Made by a program: the position numbers and the translations under genes
DNA from: Coniochaeta sp. PMI_546
Taxonomy: Eukaryota; Ascomycota; Sordariomycetes; Coniochaetales; Coniochaetaceae
Assembly (NCBI GenBank): GCA_021432605.1
Contig: MU271145.1
Coordinates: forward strand, 1,426,001-1,490,000
Direction of reading: 5' to 3'
Length of the DNA: 64,000 nucleotides
In this document: piece by piece, positions 21,919 through 33,480 of the stretch
Layout: each line of letters begins with the position of its first letter
How positions within the stretch are numbered: the first letter of the stretch is position 1
The notes under the pieces: generated by a model
Database searches by the model: none
Told to the model about the DNA's origin: nothing
What the model saw: the letters and a program-made list of their open reading frames with translations, nothing else

Positions 21919-24372
21919 TCAGAAGAGGGTACTGTGACTACGTCCAAGGCCTGGCTTTTGAGACTGCTTAGGCTGGCGTAGTTGAGGCTGCGATGAGCTG
22001 TGGTTGGATCCGATCTTCTCGAACCCAGCAAGCATATCTATGCCCCCGAAGTCGTTCTCCTCGAGGAACTCGCCAGGGAAGTCGCCAGTGGTCATGTCAT
22101 CAAATGAGATCCATGGCTCCATGTTCTCGACGTCCGCATTAATCTGAGACGGCATCTTGCTGGGTGACTGCAGAAAGAGCTTGAGAGGAGACGACGGCAG
22201 GCCATGGAAGACCTTGCTAGGCGTATCGTGCGAGAGCGATGTGTTCGAATCCGGAACCTTGAGAAAATTCGAGAACATGGCATTCGATGCCGGATTGCCT
22301 ATCTCACTGAGGGCGCCCGTGGAGTGACGAGAGCGATCCAGACGCGGTCTCTTGACAGAGCGCTTGGCCGGTGAGCCATTGGCAAAGTTTGTCGGATTCA
22401 TCGGGCTCATGCCGAGGTAAGGAGCAAACGGGTTGCTATCCGGGAATATGTCGAAGTCGGTAGGATCCTGTAGGAAGTTATCCGACTTGCGATCAATGCC
22501 GTAAAAGACCTCCTCAACCCTGAGGCCCGGAGTGAGCTGCAGCGCGGCGTCATCCTTGGGAAGTAGGTGCGCAACGCGGCGGTACGGGGACTCGATCATG
22601 GAGCGGACATTCTCCCGGTGGATACGGAGATTCGTATTGGGAGACACTGACGGAGGCGGCTTCGGAGGCGCCTTGAGCTTCATTGCTGGCGTCAGGGGAG
22701 GAAGCATCTGGCCGGCACGAGGAGAGTTATTTCGCATTGGTGACGATGAGTTCGCAGCAAAGCCGTTCCATGGCCGAGTCTTGCTCGGGCTGTCGTACGA
22801 CGAAGATCGCAGGCGCGCAATCTCCTCTTCGGCTCGGCCTCGCTTGATACGAGGACGATCAGCCTCTGATGTAAGAAGCCTCTTATGCGGATTTGGGCGC
22901 ATCGCTGACGACTCTAACGACGAAATATAGCCGCTATCGTTCATTGACGCAAACCGGCGCTTGTGAGACCGAGACTTGACTCCAGATGAGCCGTGGTGTC
23001 GAAGAACATGAGGCGGGGGCGTCTGGCTGTGGTCACCATCGACATGTCGAGGGACGGGCGGTGAAGAATGCATGGCAACCGGAAGGGGAGAGTAAAGGTC
23101 TACGTCATTCGCTGTCTCGTCCTCAACGTGCGCCTCCTCAGAGACATCCTCGATTGTTGCATTATCTGACCCTACCGGTATCGTAGCATCGGACGATAGT
23201 TCGGGTTGCGTTCCATTTGCCGCCAGTTGCGAGTGTTGGGGTGGTAGGGGAGGTAGGTTCTCGCAGACTGGAAGCTGAGGGGGTTGGATAGGTTCCGGGA
23301 ACATGCACATCTGTAGATGTTGCTGCTGTTGCTGTTGCTGGAGCTGATGATGCTGGTGGTGCACATGTTGAGGTGCCAGAGGCGGGGGAGCTAGCTGAGC
23401 ATATTGAGGGAGCTGAGGGTGTTGAGGCAGCTGTTGCGGCTCCAGGCGGGATGACATGACAGGAAGGTTCTCTGCTGTGGTTGGAGGCTTACGAGTTGGC
23501 TTCTCCTTCATGAACTGCAGCTCCTGGCCTGGCTCTATCATCCAGTAATTTCCCTTGCCCGGGTCGTCCTTTGGTCGCTCCTGCTTGATAAAGTGCTTGT
23601 TCAGGCTGAGGTTATGCCGTATGCTGTTCTGCCAGCCAGCATCAGTGGCGTTGTAGAACGAGAACGTGTCTGAAATCCACTTGTAGATCTGCGCCAGAGT
23701 AAGCCGCCGTTGGGGGGACCTCAGGATGGCCATGCCAATAAGTTGTGCATAGCTATGTCCCGGCTTCGATCCGTCGTCGATGATCGTGGGAAAGGAATCG
23801 GGAGGCGGCAGCGGACATTCCTCCAATTTCAGTTTCTTCGAGGGGCGCAGCTCTTTAATTGGGGCAGCTTCCAGCAGCATACGCTTTCCCTGACCCTTCG
23901 GAATGTACGTCTCCATGGAAAAGTTCAGAGCTGGAGGAGCTGGATATATCGTTGAATGACTATTTTCCTTGCCCGCAAACTGCATGCTGTTTATGTCCAG
24001 CGTCGGTTTCTGCGCAACGGTCTTGAACCTCGACATCGGGGGTTGTTTCTTGGTCAATGAGTCTGTTGACCTCGGCTGACTTGTCGGAGGCACCATCTGG
24101 ACCATCTGAAGCCTGTTTCCTCCTTTGGCGGGTTTTAGAGGTGTCCTGGGTTGGAGGGTTTCCATTTTCGCGGTCGATTTGAACGGCGCCTGTTTAGCTG
24201 AAGACGTGCTCGGGGGATTTAGCACGACGTTTCGGTCTGCGGCCTGAAGTGGTTGTCTGGGTTTTGGCGTTTGCTGCATTGATATGATACTCTGAGGATT
24301 GTGCGGCTTGTAGTACTCGTCCTGAAATATGTGAAGTGGTTCGGAGCCGCCAGCTCGCGCAGATTTGACCAT
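21919..24372 (-). CDS. HCM1: Forkhead transcription factor, Hcm1/Sep1 type
   Basis: One exon from the ATG at 24372 gives 817 residues. The frame continues to 24417 but only with a TTG. The forkhead domain is at about residues 203-290 ([56 protein letters not shown]). There is no FHA domain, which separates it from the gene at 1404. The [16 protein letters not shown] form and the N-terminal tract resemble fission-yeast Sep1 and budding-yeast Hcm1, S-phase or septation regulators. Other features are a KEN motif (residues 135-137, a possible APC/C degron), a basic RPSKKLKL, a His/Gln-rich stretch at about 340-365, and many SP/TP sites in the tail. Assignment to this forkhead subclass is inferred. 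Confidence 0.92.
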   Translation of the reverse strand: MVKSARAGGSEPLHIFQDEYYKPHNPQSIISMQQTPKPRQPLQAADRNVVLNPPSTSSAKQAPFKSTAKMETLQPRTPLKPAKGGNRLQMVQMVPPTSQPRSTDSLTKKQPPMSRFKTVAQKPTLDINSMQFAGKENSHSTIYPAPPALNFSMETYIPKGQGKRMLLEAAPIKELRPSKKLKLEECPLPPPDSFPTIIDDGSKPGHSYAQLIGMAILRSPQRRLTLAQIYKWISDTFSFYNATDAGWQNSIRHNLSLNKHFIKQERPKDDPGKGNYWMIEPGQELQFMKEKPTRKPPTTAENLPVMSSRLEPQQLPQHPQLPQYAQLAPPPLAPQHVHHQHHQLQQQQQQQHLQMCMFPEPIQPPQLPVCENLPPLPPQHSQLAANGTQPELSSDATIPVGSDNATIEDVSEEAHVEDETANDVDLYSPLPVAMHSSPPVPRHVDGDHSQTPPPHVLRHHGSSGVKSRSHKRRFASMNDSGYISSLESSAMRPNPHKRLLTSEADRPRIKRGRAEEEIARLRSSSYDSPSKTRPWNGFAANSSSPMRNNSPRAGQMLPPLTPAMKLKAPPKPPPSVSPNTNLRIHRENVRSMIESPYRRVAHLLPKDDAALQLTPGLRVEEVFYGIDRKSDNFLQDPTDFDIFPDSNPFAPYLGMSPMNPTNFANGSPAKRSVKRPRLDRSRHSTGALSEIGNPASNAMFSNFLKVPDSNTSLSHDTPSKVFHGLPSSPLKLFLQSPSKMPSQINADVENMEPWISFDDMTTGDFPGEFLEENDFGGIDMLAGFEKIGSNHSSSQPQLRQPKQSQKPGLGRSHSTLF

Positions 24373-27300
24373 TATGGCCCTCGCGATGTACGGTTTCTTA
24401 TTGTAGCGAGCAGTCAATCTTCAGCTGTCTTCCACAGCGAGATGTTAGCAAATTTGGCCCGTGATGTACCTTTGGGCCTTTCGCGAGATGGTTCGACTGT
24501 CGCTTCGACAATAATTTGTCGATTGCAGACAAATTTGCACAAGTGAAGAGTGTTCCTAGAACTTTTACTAACCTCGACCAAGATTGCCGTGTACTCGAGT
24601 AAGTGAGCCGTGGGGCTGATGGAAGCGCGGCGTGGATACCCAAGGAGGATCTTTCAGCTGGGCTAATTGGAGCCAGTAGCAACGGAAGGCAGCTGAACTA
24701 CTATTGTCGTAATGAGGAGTAAAGCTTGTACTGTGGTGTCGAAGAGACGAAGCTCATGAGGATGACACGAGGCGAAAATCTGGATATGTTGTCTGTTGCA
24801 AAAGAGGAAGAGGGGAAGAAGAACGTGAAGCCGTGAAGTCTCCCTTGCTCGGCAGCAAACGATATCAGAGAGAGGAGGAGGGATGGGGGGGTTTAGACGG
24901 AGATGAACGAAGGGAACTGGTTGGTAGAAGAGCGCAACCGAGACGGCAGAGGGCAGTTTGTGCACCGAGAGCAGCGGCTCACAGCCAGCAACGTCGTGGT
25001 TCCAAGGCCGCACTCCCACAAAGAAGCCCACTTCTGACGCCTGGAGTGGAGCACCTGAAAAGATGCAGGGTGGGCGAGGGAGCAGAACGGTTGGACACGC
25101 GGTGACACGTCGCAAGGGTGTCCAGGGTGTGAATGGCGTCGGGCAGCGGGCTGACCGGGGGGTGGAGTTCCTGACGCTTTCCGTTCCTAGTCTAGTGTAT
25201 GAATGTCTTCGGTCTCGGCGATGTCGTCAAGGTATTGTCCAAAATGCTTTTCCTTGCACTCTCTTTAAACGACGATGCAGAGGTTCGGAGCCAGCTGAAC
25301 GTACGGGATGTTGGCCGTCTTCATAGGACAGGTGAGGGGAAGACGCGATGAAGAGATGTCGCAAATCGCCTGGGCCAGTGCAATGTGCTACACGGAAAGC
25401 TCTTAAGGATTGATAGTGTTTGCAGCAAAGGGGTTGCGAGACAGGTCTCTGGTGGGATAATACGCAACCTGCCTGCCAAACTGTTCGAGATTAAGTGAAA
25501 ATCTCAAAGCCAGACCTCTTAAGTGGCCTAGAATGTCTTCGCTATAGCTCTGGGGACAATGCCGCTGGCAAGCGGTCAGATGATATCCGTCCGATGGGTG
25601 GTGCTGGCCCCCGGGCGGTTAGAATGGCGATGCGGATGGTGAAAGTGAGGGGATGCACTTGACGTTGGAAGGGAGTCGCGTCAGTCTCGCGTCGCGCTTT
25701 TGATATTTGGACGGAGGTGTTTAGAAGATACGCTTGGGAATAAGCCGGGATGAAAGCAGAAATGCGCCCAGAAAGTTGAACCGGGTGTACGATTAGCGAG
25801 AGTGTGTCCTTAGGATGGAGTCTGTCTAGCAGTGTCTCATTGTTTTGGGTTCAAGACGCGTGGTCCAATCAGATTGCCGAGTGTGACTTCAATCCAACCA
25901 CAGCAGCGCTTTTTGATTAATGCCTTGACACGTCCAAAACCATTCACCACCACTCGTTTGCACAAACACCACCAGAGGTACGAGCAGAACGAGGAAGCAG
26001 AGACAGGAATGAGACCATGAGTAATTGATAGTGGAGGGTTCTGTCTGTTGGAATGGCTGCGGCACACTCTTTGCTCTTCGGAGTCCTCGGACCTGGAGAG
26101 CCAACTGACACTTCCATGCCTCTGCCTCTCGAAACGCGACCTCTTTTGGTTTCTTGAAATTAAAGTTTCGAGAGATCGACGATTATACATTGTGGTCCGT
26201 GAGCTTGCTCACTCAAGAACAGCAGGGACAGGATCGAGTGTGTATATGGTTGGGGTGACATCATGGACGTTCGAGAGCAAAACCAAGGCAGTTCACGTTG
26301 GGGAGCCAGATTTTGAGGGTTCAACCTTGAAAGGCACTCGAGCTTCCACGCGTCTGGCCGTATCTCACCCGATCGACGATCCGTCATCGGCCTCTCTTCT
26401 CCGTATACTAACGTGTGCACCACGTACACTAGCGAAGACTTGTACCAAGACTCTGGTCATGGTCTGATCGTTTGCTCTTCACGATCGGCCATAATCAGTG
26501 CTATGATCTATCAGGTCTTCCGTCCGTTATACACCAGGTAGCTGTTATCAAATAGTATCAAGCGAGTCATTCCTTCAAGATTCCAGGGCTCGAGCTAGTG
26601 TAAAAGTCCCGAGGTCTCTCTGAAATCCCATTTCTGCAAACTCTGTCCGTTGGGCAATTCTGGCGGGCAAGGTCCTCCCCCCATCCCTTGCTTCGAACAG
26701 GAGGACTATCTCCGTATCCTCACCTCACCCCACTTCGCTCTCGAGTCCCGATCCGGCAGTCCGGGACCAACTTCATGTGCCCGTGGAGCGCGTATCCCTG
26801 CCCTTATGCCAAACTCTGAAATCCCATTAAGATCCCGGGCGATTGAAATCCTGTCTACGTGTATCCTTTGCGGCGCACCTACACAGACTCGGGGTGGCCA
26901 AGAAGCGAGAGAAAATAAAAGTCAATGCATCTCGACAGCCGAGCGTACATGAAATATGTTTCAAAAAGCTGCAGTGCACTCTTTCTACAGTAATCGACTC
27001 GCATATGCGGGCTGACAATATAGCATGTATCATCCAAACTCTCTTTCCACCACCAAATGTAGCTCGAATAGTTCACTAATCCCTCCCCCCTCCCCGCCCT
27101 TGAAGGAGGTACTACCATAGTATGCAGTATCTACCGCCTGCACGCTACGGCATCCCTCTCGCAGCGCTCCACCATAAGGCTTACAGACCTGCACGCACAA
27201 TGTAGCTTCCACTAGTTGCAGCGCCCGATATCACCTCAGCTTGATTAGCGGGCGAGCACATGATCATGACGTGTCGCGAGGCGGTGCTCGATCCTCCTCA

Positions 27301-27980
27301 GGCCTGGGCCTGGGCCTGGCCACAATACTGTGTAGTTCACACCGCACAGCCAGCCCTAAAGGTTGTGGATCTTGTCAATGCCTCCCTGGTTTTCACAGAG
27401 TCGGACGATTTGGATCTCTGCAGAGAGAGACGATAAGGTTCCGTCACAACAGCTCAACAAATTGTGCCACAGCGTAAGGTATTCAAGGGTAGAAGTAATC
27501 AGCCACATACGAAATGGTGTTGAGGCTGCATCTCGGTCAGAAAACTCAGAATACCCCAAGTCATCTGGACACACGAGAGATACCTTGAACACCGGATGTG
27601 CTCATTGACGTTTGTTTACTGCAAGTTGGCACACCATTGGACGCAAGCGTGATATATATCGTATCTTCAAACTACCTATGAGAAGAGAAGAATGGGGATG
27701 GTGTGCTTGTCTAAGGACGCTATACGTAGGAGGAGTGAGCATCCAGTTGGTCAGGGTAAAATCCAACCCCAATGCCTCGTACCGGAACACGCAGTCTTGC
27801 ATACAGTAGGTACTGCAGTGCATCCCGCAAACCCCCCTTTGTACCACAACCCGTCTTCCTCCCTGCCTATCTACATCTGCTCTCCCTGCTTTCAAACAAC
27901 CCGTGTCCCACCCCCAATATAGAGAAAAAACATACCCCAACCCAGCAATCCCGTGTCCGCCCACGGCATGAACACCTATA
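24373..27980. other. 3.6-kb gap: upstream region of the second forkhead gene
   Basis: No convincing gene between the forkhead start and the end of PAN1, both on the minus strand. A candidate 5'-UTR intron lies at 24425-24572 (GTTAGT..GCTAAC..CAG on the minus strand), followed at once by an in-frame stop, so the leader is spliced but non-coding. Two ACGCGT boxes (25856-25861, 26348-26353), a CCAAT at 25865-25869, a GGCCTG triplet repeat at 27301-27321 and a forkhead-like TTGTTTAC at 27612-27619 are present. Leader ORFs such as 24663-25115 (minus) have no motif. The length suits a heavily regulated transcription-factor gene, but an unrecognised gene or non-coding RNA cannot be ruled out. Confidence 0.5.
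24425..24572 (-). other. Candidate 5'-UTR intron of the second forkhead gene
   Basis: On the minus strand a GTTAGT donor at 24572 and a GCTAAC branch followed by GACAG acceptor at 24425 frame 148 nt, 52 bases upstream of the ATG at 24372. A TGA in the coding frame directly after the acceptor shows that the upstream exon would be untranslated. Confidence 0.4.
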
Positions 27981-30900
27981 TTAATCCAACACCCGCCCCG
28001 CAACGGCAGCCTGGCTCTTGTCCTTGGTCTGCGTCTTCCTAAGCGCCTTGCCCATCTGGATCTCGCCCAGCAGCGCGGCAGGCCGACCGGCCCCGCCAGC
28101 CGGCGGAGCGGGCGCTGCACCCGGAGGCGGCGGCGGCGGAGCCATACCCGGCATCCCGGGCGCGGGTGGCGGGGGCGGGGGAGGCGCTCCGGGAGCGCCG
28201 GAAGAGGGCATCGGGGGCGGTGGTGGTGGAGGGGCGCTCGGCGCTCCTCCAGTCGGGGGCATTGGTGGTGGTGGTGGTGGAGGAGCTGCGGGTGCGGAGG
28301 CGGTTGGCGGGGAAGACGGTGCCACGGGAGACGCTACGGTTGGGGAGCTGACGGACGGCGACGAGGTCTTGTCACCGGCGGCAGAGAGGGGCCGGGGGGG
28401 CGCCATGGTGCCGAAGAGGATGGAGGCGAGCTGGGCTGCGCTGTTGCCGCCTGGTCGTTCGTCGTCTGAGTCGTCGTCAGAGGAGTCGTCGTCCTTGTCC
28501 GTGCCCCAGTCGTCCTCTTCCTGCCGCTTCCTAGACACTGGCCCGGCGGGGACTGAGGGCGCTCCCAGCACTGACCCTACCGCACTGGCTGCCGACCCTG
28601 CCACGTTTGTGACGGCTTGTGTCATGCGGAAGAAGGGGTTTGTAGACTCGGCTGGCGGTGCCGGCGGTGCTGCCACGGGAGGGGCTGCCGAGGTAGATGC
28701 GCTCGAGGTAGACGGCGTCTCAGATGTCTGCGACATCATGCGGAAGTAAGGGTTGCGGCTCTCCGTCGTCTCTCCGCCAGGGCTAGTGACGTGCGGCGTG
28801 GCAGGAGCTGCAGCAGGGGCAGGCGGAGGAGGAGTGGACTTCCGCTCCAGCTCCTGGCTGCCCGCTTGGCTTCCTCCGTGGGTAGGCGTTGACGCTTGGG
28901 GGGTGATCTGATCTGGACCCTCGTCGTCTGACGAGCTCTCGCTCTCGTCTTCCATGGCCTCAAGCTGCCGACGGAGCTCTTCTTCGCGCTTCTTGGCGGC
29001 TTCGATCTCAGCTCGTCGGGCGGCAAGCTTGGCTTCCTCTTCCTTCTGCTTGGCAAGCGCTGCCTTCTTCTTCTGCTTCTCCTCTGCCTTTTTCAACTTG
29101 CCAGCCTTGACCTGTTCTTCCAGGGCTCTCAGGCGAGCAGCGGCCTCCTCGCGCTCCCTTGCGAGGTCGTCTTCCTGGCTGTTAGCTTGTCGTCTGTAAA
29201 ACAAGTAGTTAGCGATAACCTCTTCAAATAAAACGATCGATATAGAAGCACATACTCTAGCTCCTTTGTTGCCTGCTGTTGCTCCTCACGCTCGCGCTGG
29301 AGGCGCTCTTCCTCAGCCCTGCGAGCTGCTTCCGCCGCATGCTGCTCCTCCTCAGCCTTTCTATCATCCTTCGCCCCCTTCCTCGACGGCGGAGGCGGAG
29401 GCCTCTTAGCATCAGCCTTTGGCGACTGAACCTCAGGGGCAGGCGCCGGAGCACCAGTCTCTTCGGCCAATCTAGCCTGTCTCTCTGCCTCCCGACGAGC
29501 ATCCTCCTCCTCGGCCTGCCGCAGCTTCGCCGCTCTCTCGGCACGCTCGCGCTCCATCCTCTGCGCGGCCGTCTCGCCAGGTTTGGTGGGAGCCTTGATA
29601 CCGAGAGCCGCCAGACGCTCAGCCATTCTCTGCTCTGCCTGCTGCTTGATAAATGCAGCTCGCTCCTCGGGAGTCTTGTAAGAGGAGTACGAACCGCCAC
29701 CCGACGTCGCCGCGACGGGAGGCGTCGCGGTCCGAGCCGTCGAAGCCGGACTACCAAGGCGAGCAACAGGCGACTCTTCAGCCTTGACCGGCTGCTGAGC
29801 AGCCTTACGTCCGCCTTGACGGTCTTGGGCCCTGATCCGGGCGGCGCGGCTCTCGCGCTGCAGATCGAAAATGAACTCCTTGACCTCATCTTCGACACCG
29901 AGGCCGTCCTCCCACCTGCGCTTCTCGTGCTGGCTGGTGGAGTCCTGGGCGCCTTCCTTGAGGCTATCCTCGATGCCCTTGGCAAAGTCGCGGACGCTGT
30001 CCTCCACCTCCCGGACCATGCGCTCGTTGTTCTCTTTCTCGGTCCGGACCTTGATGCTCTCTTCCTCGAGGCGCTTGGGTGCATCCAGATCGTCACCGCC
30101 AACGTCGACCTTCTTGCCGGTCAGCGCCGCGGTCCGCTGCTGCATCATGGCCTTTGCCCTGGCCTTGAGCCTGTCGGACTCGGTGATGGCACCGCCGGGC
30201 CCAGTCCCGATGATCGTAGCAGCGCTGCCGGGGTGTGCCTTTGCGTCCCGCAGCCGGAAGAGTTCCAGTCTAGCGTCCGCAATAGCCTTCTCGGTCTTTC
30301 TGACCTCGGAGGCGAGCGCCGGAATCCTGTCGGTGAAGTTCTGCAGCTGGCGCTTGAGGGCGCGCCTCTCCGCCTCGGAATCCCCGCCAATCAGGCCAGC
30401 ATCGGGGTGGTTGTCAATGTCCTCTTGGATCCTCCGAATACGGCGGTAGAGCTCCTCAGCCTCCTTGCGATCCCGTCTATCGAGTATGTCATCCTCTTCC
30501 GCGTGTGCCTCGTCTTTGAAGTCCATGGCGTCGAGGATCACCTGCTTCTCCCTGATCTTCTTCTTCAATTGGTCAATGGTCAAGTCATCGTTCGAGGATG
30601 TGACTGAAGAAGGAGAATCAGGTCGCGGCGATCCAGTACCGATCCTACGGCGTGCGACGGAGCGGTATCCGACCTCATCATCGTTGTTCTTGAAGACTGT
30701 AGCATCCTTCCGGTTGGGTGCGCCAGCACCTCTGAACGAATGACTCTTCATGTAGCTCACGCCCGTTTTCTGGGGGAGTAAGGAAGCGCCAGAATTTTTA
30801 CGGAAATCCGATTCTTGATGCAGCAAGTTCTTCACGTGGCCGATGGACTCATTTATGCCTCTCGTCGACGGCGGCACCAGCTCGGCGGGGAGCTGGTTAG

Positions 30901-32599
30901 GCAGCGGGTAGCCGTTGAGCTTGCGATAGATCAAATGCATGGCGACGGCGAACTCGTCCAAGTTCAGACGGCCTTTGTTGCCGTTATCGGCCAGAGTCCA
31001 CACACGCTCCAGGTCAGGCTTGTCGAGGCCGCTTTGTCCGAATATCTCGATGGCCACGTCGCCGCCGATATAACCCTTGTTCAGGCCGTCCCAGGCCTTG
31101 AAGAGGGAATCATATCGGTGTTTTTCGTCCTTGGTGATAGCCCAAGGAATGACGGCATTGCCTTGTAAGCCGGCCGTCGACCAACTTCCCTGCTCGCGGC
31201 CTTGTTGCGGCATCATTCGAGCTTGCAGAGCATCGATGTTCGGTAGCCCCGATGCTGGCGTGTTGACCAGACCCCACTGGCCGGGGCGACCAGTGGGCTG
31301 CGCATTCAGGGGCGCCATCATGTTAGCACCGGCGTTCGGACCGAAACCGGTAGGCATCGGAGGCATCGGCGGTCGGGGCCCCGTATAGCCAGTAGCTTGC
31401 TGACTGGCACCGGGGAAGCCGGTGGCCTGTGCTTGCAACCCCTGCTGAGCCATGAAACCGGGTTGCTGGGCAGGAAACCCCGTCATCTGCTGCTGGAGGA
31501 TTGCGGAGTTCGAGGGCTGTGGCTGCGGCTGCTGTATCACAGGCGGGGTCGCGGTGTTTTGTCTAAAGCTGGGTGCGTTGCCTGCCGGAGCAGAGCCACT
31601 ACCGGCAGCAGCAGCATCCTCGGCGAGGCTGAAGTTGATGATGTCCACCATGCTAGAGACCTCGTTTTGGATATTCTGTGGCAACGTAGACGGCAAAGTC
31701 TTGCCCGTGCGCTTGAGGTTGCAGAGATACATGGCGAGCGCAAACTCGGGGAAGTGCAGCTGGCCGGATCGGGTCGTATCTGAAAGCATCCTGTAGTCAA
31801 AAGGCGACAATTAGTGACAGTTTTTGCGGCAATATGTTAGAGTGAAGCCCACGTACCAAATATGCGACAGAGAGTCACCATCGAGCCTGGACCGCAACAG
31901 TAGATCCCGAGCTTTCTCTCCCGTCATGGTGGTCTGGCCGTCTCCCACTGCTGACTTAAACAAAGTCTCAAATTTAGCCTGGTCTTGGGCAGTGATGAAC
32001 GACAGCCGAATGTTGGGAATCTTGTTCGCAGGCTTGTTGTCCCTCCTACCCTTCGGCTTCGGCGTACCGCCCGTCTGAAACGATGCAGCCATCTCGCTGA
32101 ACCCCGTAGGTTGCGGCTTCATCGGCGCGGCAGGCGGAGGCGCGAGCCCACTCGATGGCTGTGACGTAGCCTGCGGGGAGGCGGATGGAAATGCTGTCTG
32201 TGGGAGTTGTGGCGGCTGAAGCTGCTGCTGCTGTTGTTGCTGGAACTGTTGCTGGAACTGTTGAGGGATGGCAGGCATCGGAGGAGCGCCGGTCTGGAAG
32301 CCTTGCTGCAGCGGAGGTTGGCCGAAGCCGGTGAACTGAGGCTGGAGCTGCCCGCCAGGTCCTTGCTGTTGCGGCATACCGGTTTGTTGGGGTTGCATAG
32401 TCGGGTATCCGGTATACTGCTGTTGCAACGGCGCCTGACCGAAGCCAGTCGGCTGGGGAGCGAATGGACTGGGCTGTTGCTGTTGCAGTTGCTGCGGCTG
32501 TTGACCCGCTCCCAGTCCTCCGAATGAGTTGCCATATTGCTGAGGACCTGGGCGCAGGTTGTTGGCCCCGCCGAGGAACGAGTTGGAGTTCGAATACAT
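27981..32599 (-). CDS. PAN1: Actin cytoskeleton-regulatory complex protein Pan1
   Basis: Exons 32599-31857, 31790-29256 and 29193-27981 give 1,496 residues. The Gln-rich N terminus carries several LxxQxTG sites ([35 protein letters not shown]), the target of Prk1/Ark1 kinases in yeast. Two EH domains lie at about 195-300 and 466-560, each with an EF-hand-like loop ([26 protein letters not shown]). A long charged coiled-coil region rich in Glu/Arg/Ala follows. A C-terminal polyproline tract with PPPPPP runs precedes a WH2-type actin-binding segment ([15 protein letters not shown]). Pan1 scaffolds the endocytic coat with End3 and Sla1 and activates Arp2/3 at cortical actin patches. Introns are 66 and 62 nt. 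The first splits the Trp codon before MLSDTTRSG inside EH1. Confidence 0.96.
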
Positions 32600-33480
32600 G
32601 GTGTGTGGTGGTGGATGTGGTCGCTATGAGAGAACTTGGGCGAGGGAAAAGGAGATTACGTTGGAGTGATGGAGCACCAGCAGCTCCTCAATGACGGAAT
32701 GGACAAGTGTCGGAAAAGGAGAAGACGGGGTTCGTTCGCAGTGACAGCAGCTGGTGATAGATAGCAAACAAAGAAAGCATGAGTTAAAAGGCTGAAATTG
32801 GAGGCACGCTGAAGACGATAGCTCCAGCTAGCTGCCAGGACACCACAAAATATGAGATGACGAAGCTGTGTGCGAGGCTCTCACCAGCAGTTTGTCCGTG
32901 GAGGTCGGGCAGATCGGGTGGTTCCTTGGCGAAGCTGGCTTGCTGACTGGACTGACTGGGTTGATGAGTGTGGCTGAGGGAATAACCGAGACCACGACAC
33001 ACAGTCGGAGCACGGGCCCGGAATCACAGGTGAAAGCCACATCTCCACGTCGTCTACTCATGCAGATCCAGCGAGTGGGGATACATGTTTGCATGAATAC
33101 ATACTGTGTACGATGGGAGCAGTTGTCTTCTTCATTGCTAGCGCGATGGAACGCACATCTACCATGCCGGTAGTACTCCCCCTGACATGCGCCTTGTTCG
33201 CTCAAGTTCCCGACCCTAAGCCAGCAAGATAAGATGGTACACAGGTCCATGCTACAAAGCAAGACTCCGACGACGACCTCCCTCGTCGCTGTCTCTCCTA
33301 CTACATCACTCAACTCAACATCTCAACTAACTTTTATTCCTTCTCGTAGTACCACTTCAGGCACCAACTCTAATCCAGCAGACCGGCTCATGTAAGGTAG
33401 GCAATGCCAATGGCACCACCCCTCATACAGAGTCGTTCTTGTTCTACCCTGTCATCCGGGGAGTCCTTTCCTCTCCTCTC
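32600..33480. other. Intergenic region between PAN1 and the C9-methyltransferase
   Basis: 880 bp holding the PAN1 promoter and leader and the 3' end of the methyltransferase, both on the minus strand. No other gene seen. Confidence 0.6.

Noticed and set aside
29279-30607. 442-codon plus-strand ORF inside PAN1
   Set aside because: Antisense shadow of the Glu/Arg-rich coiled-coil part of PAN1.
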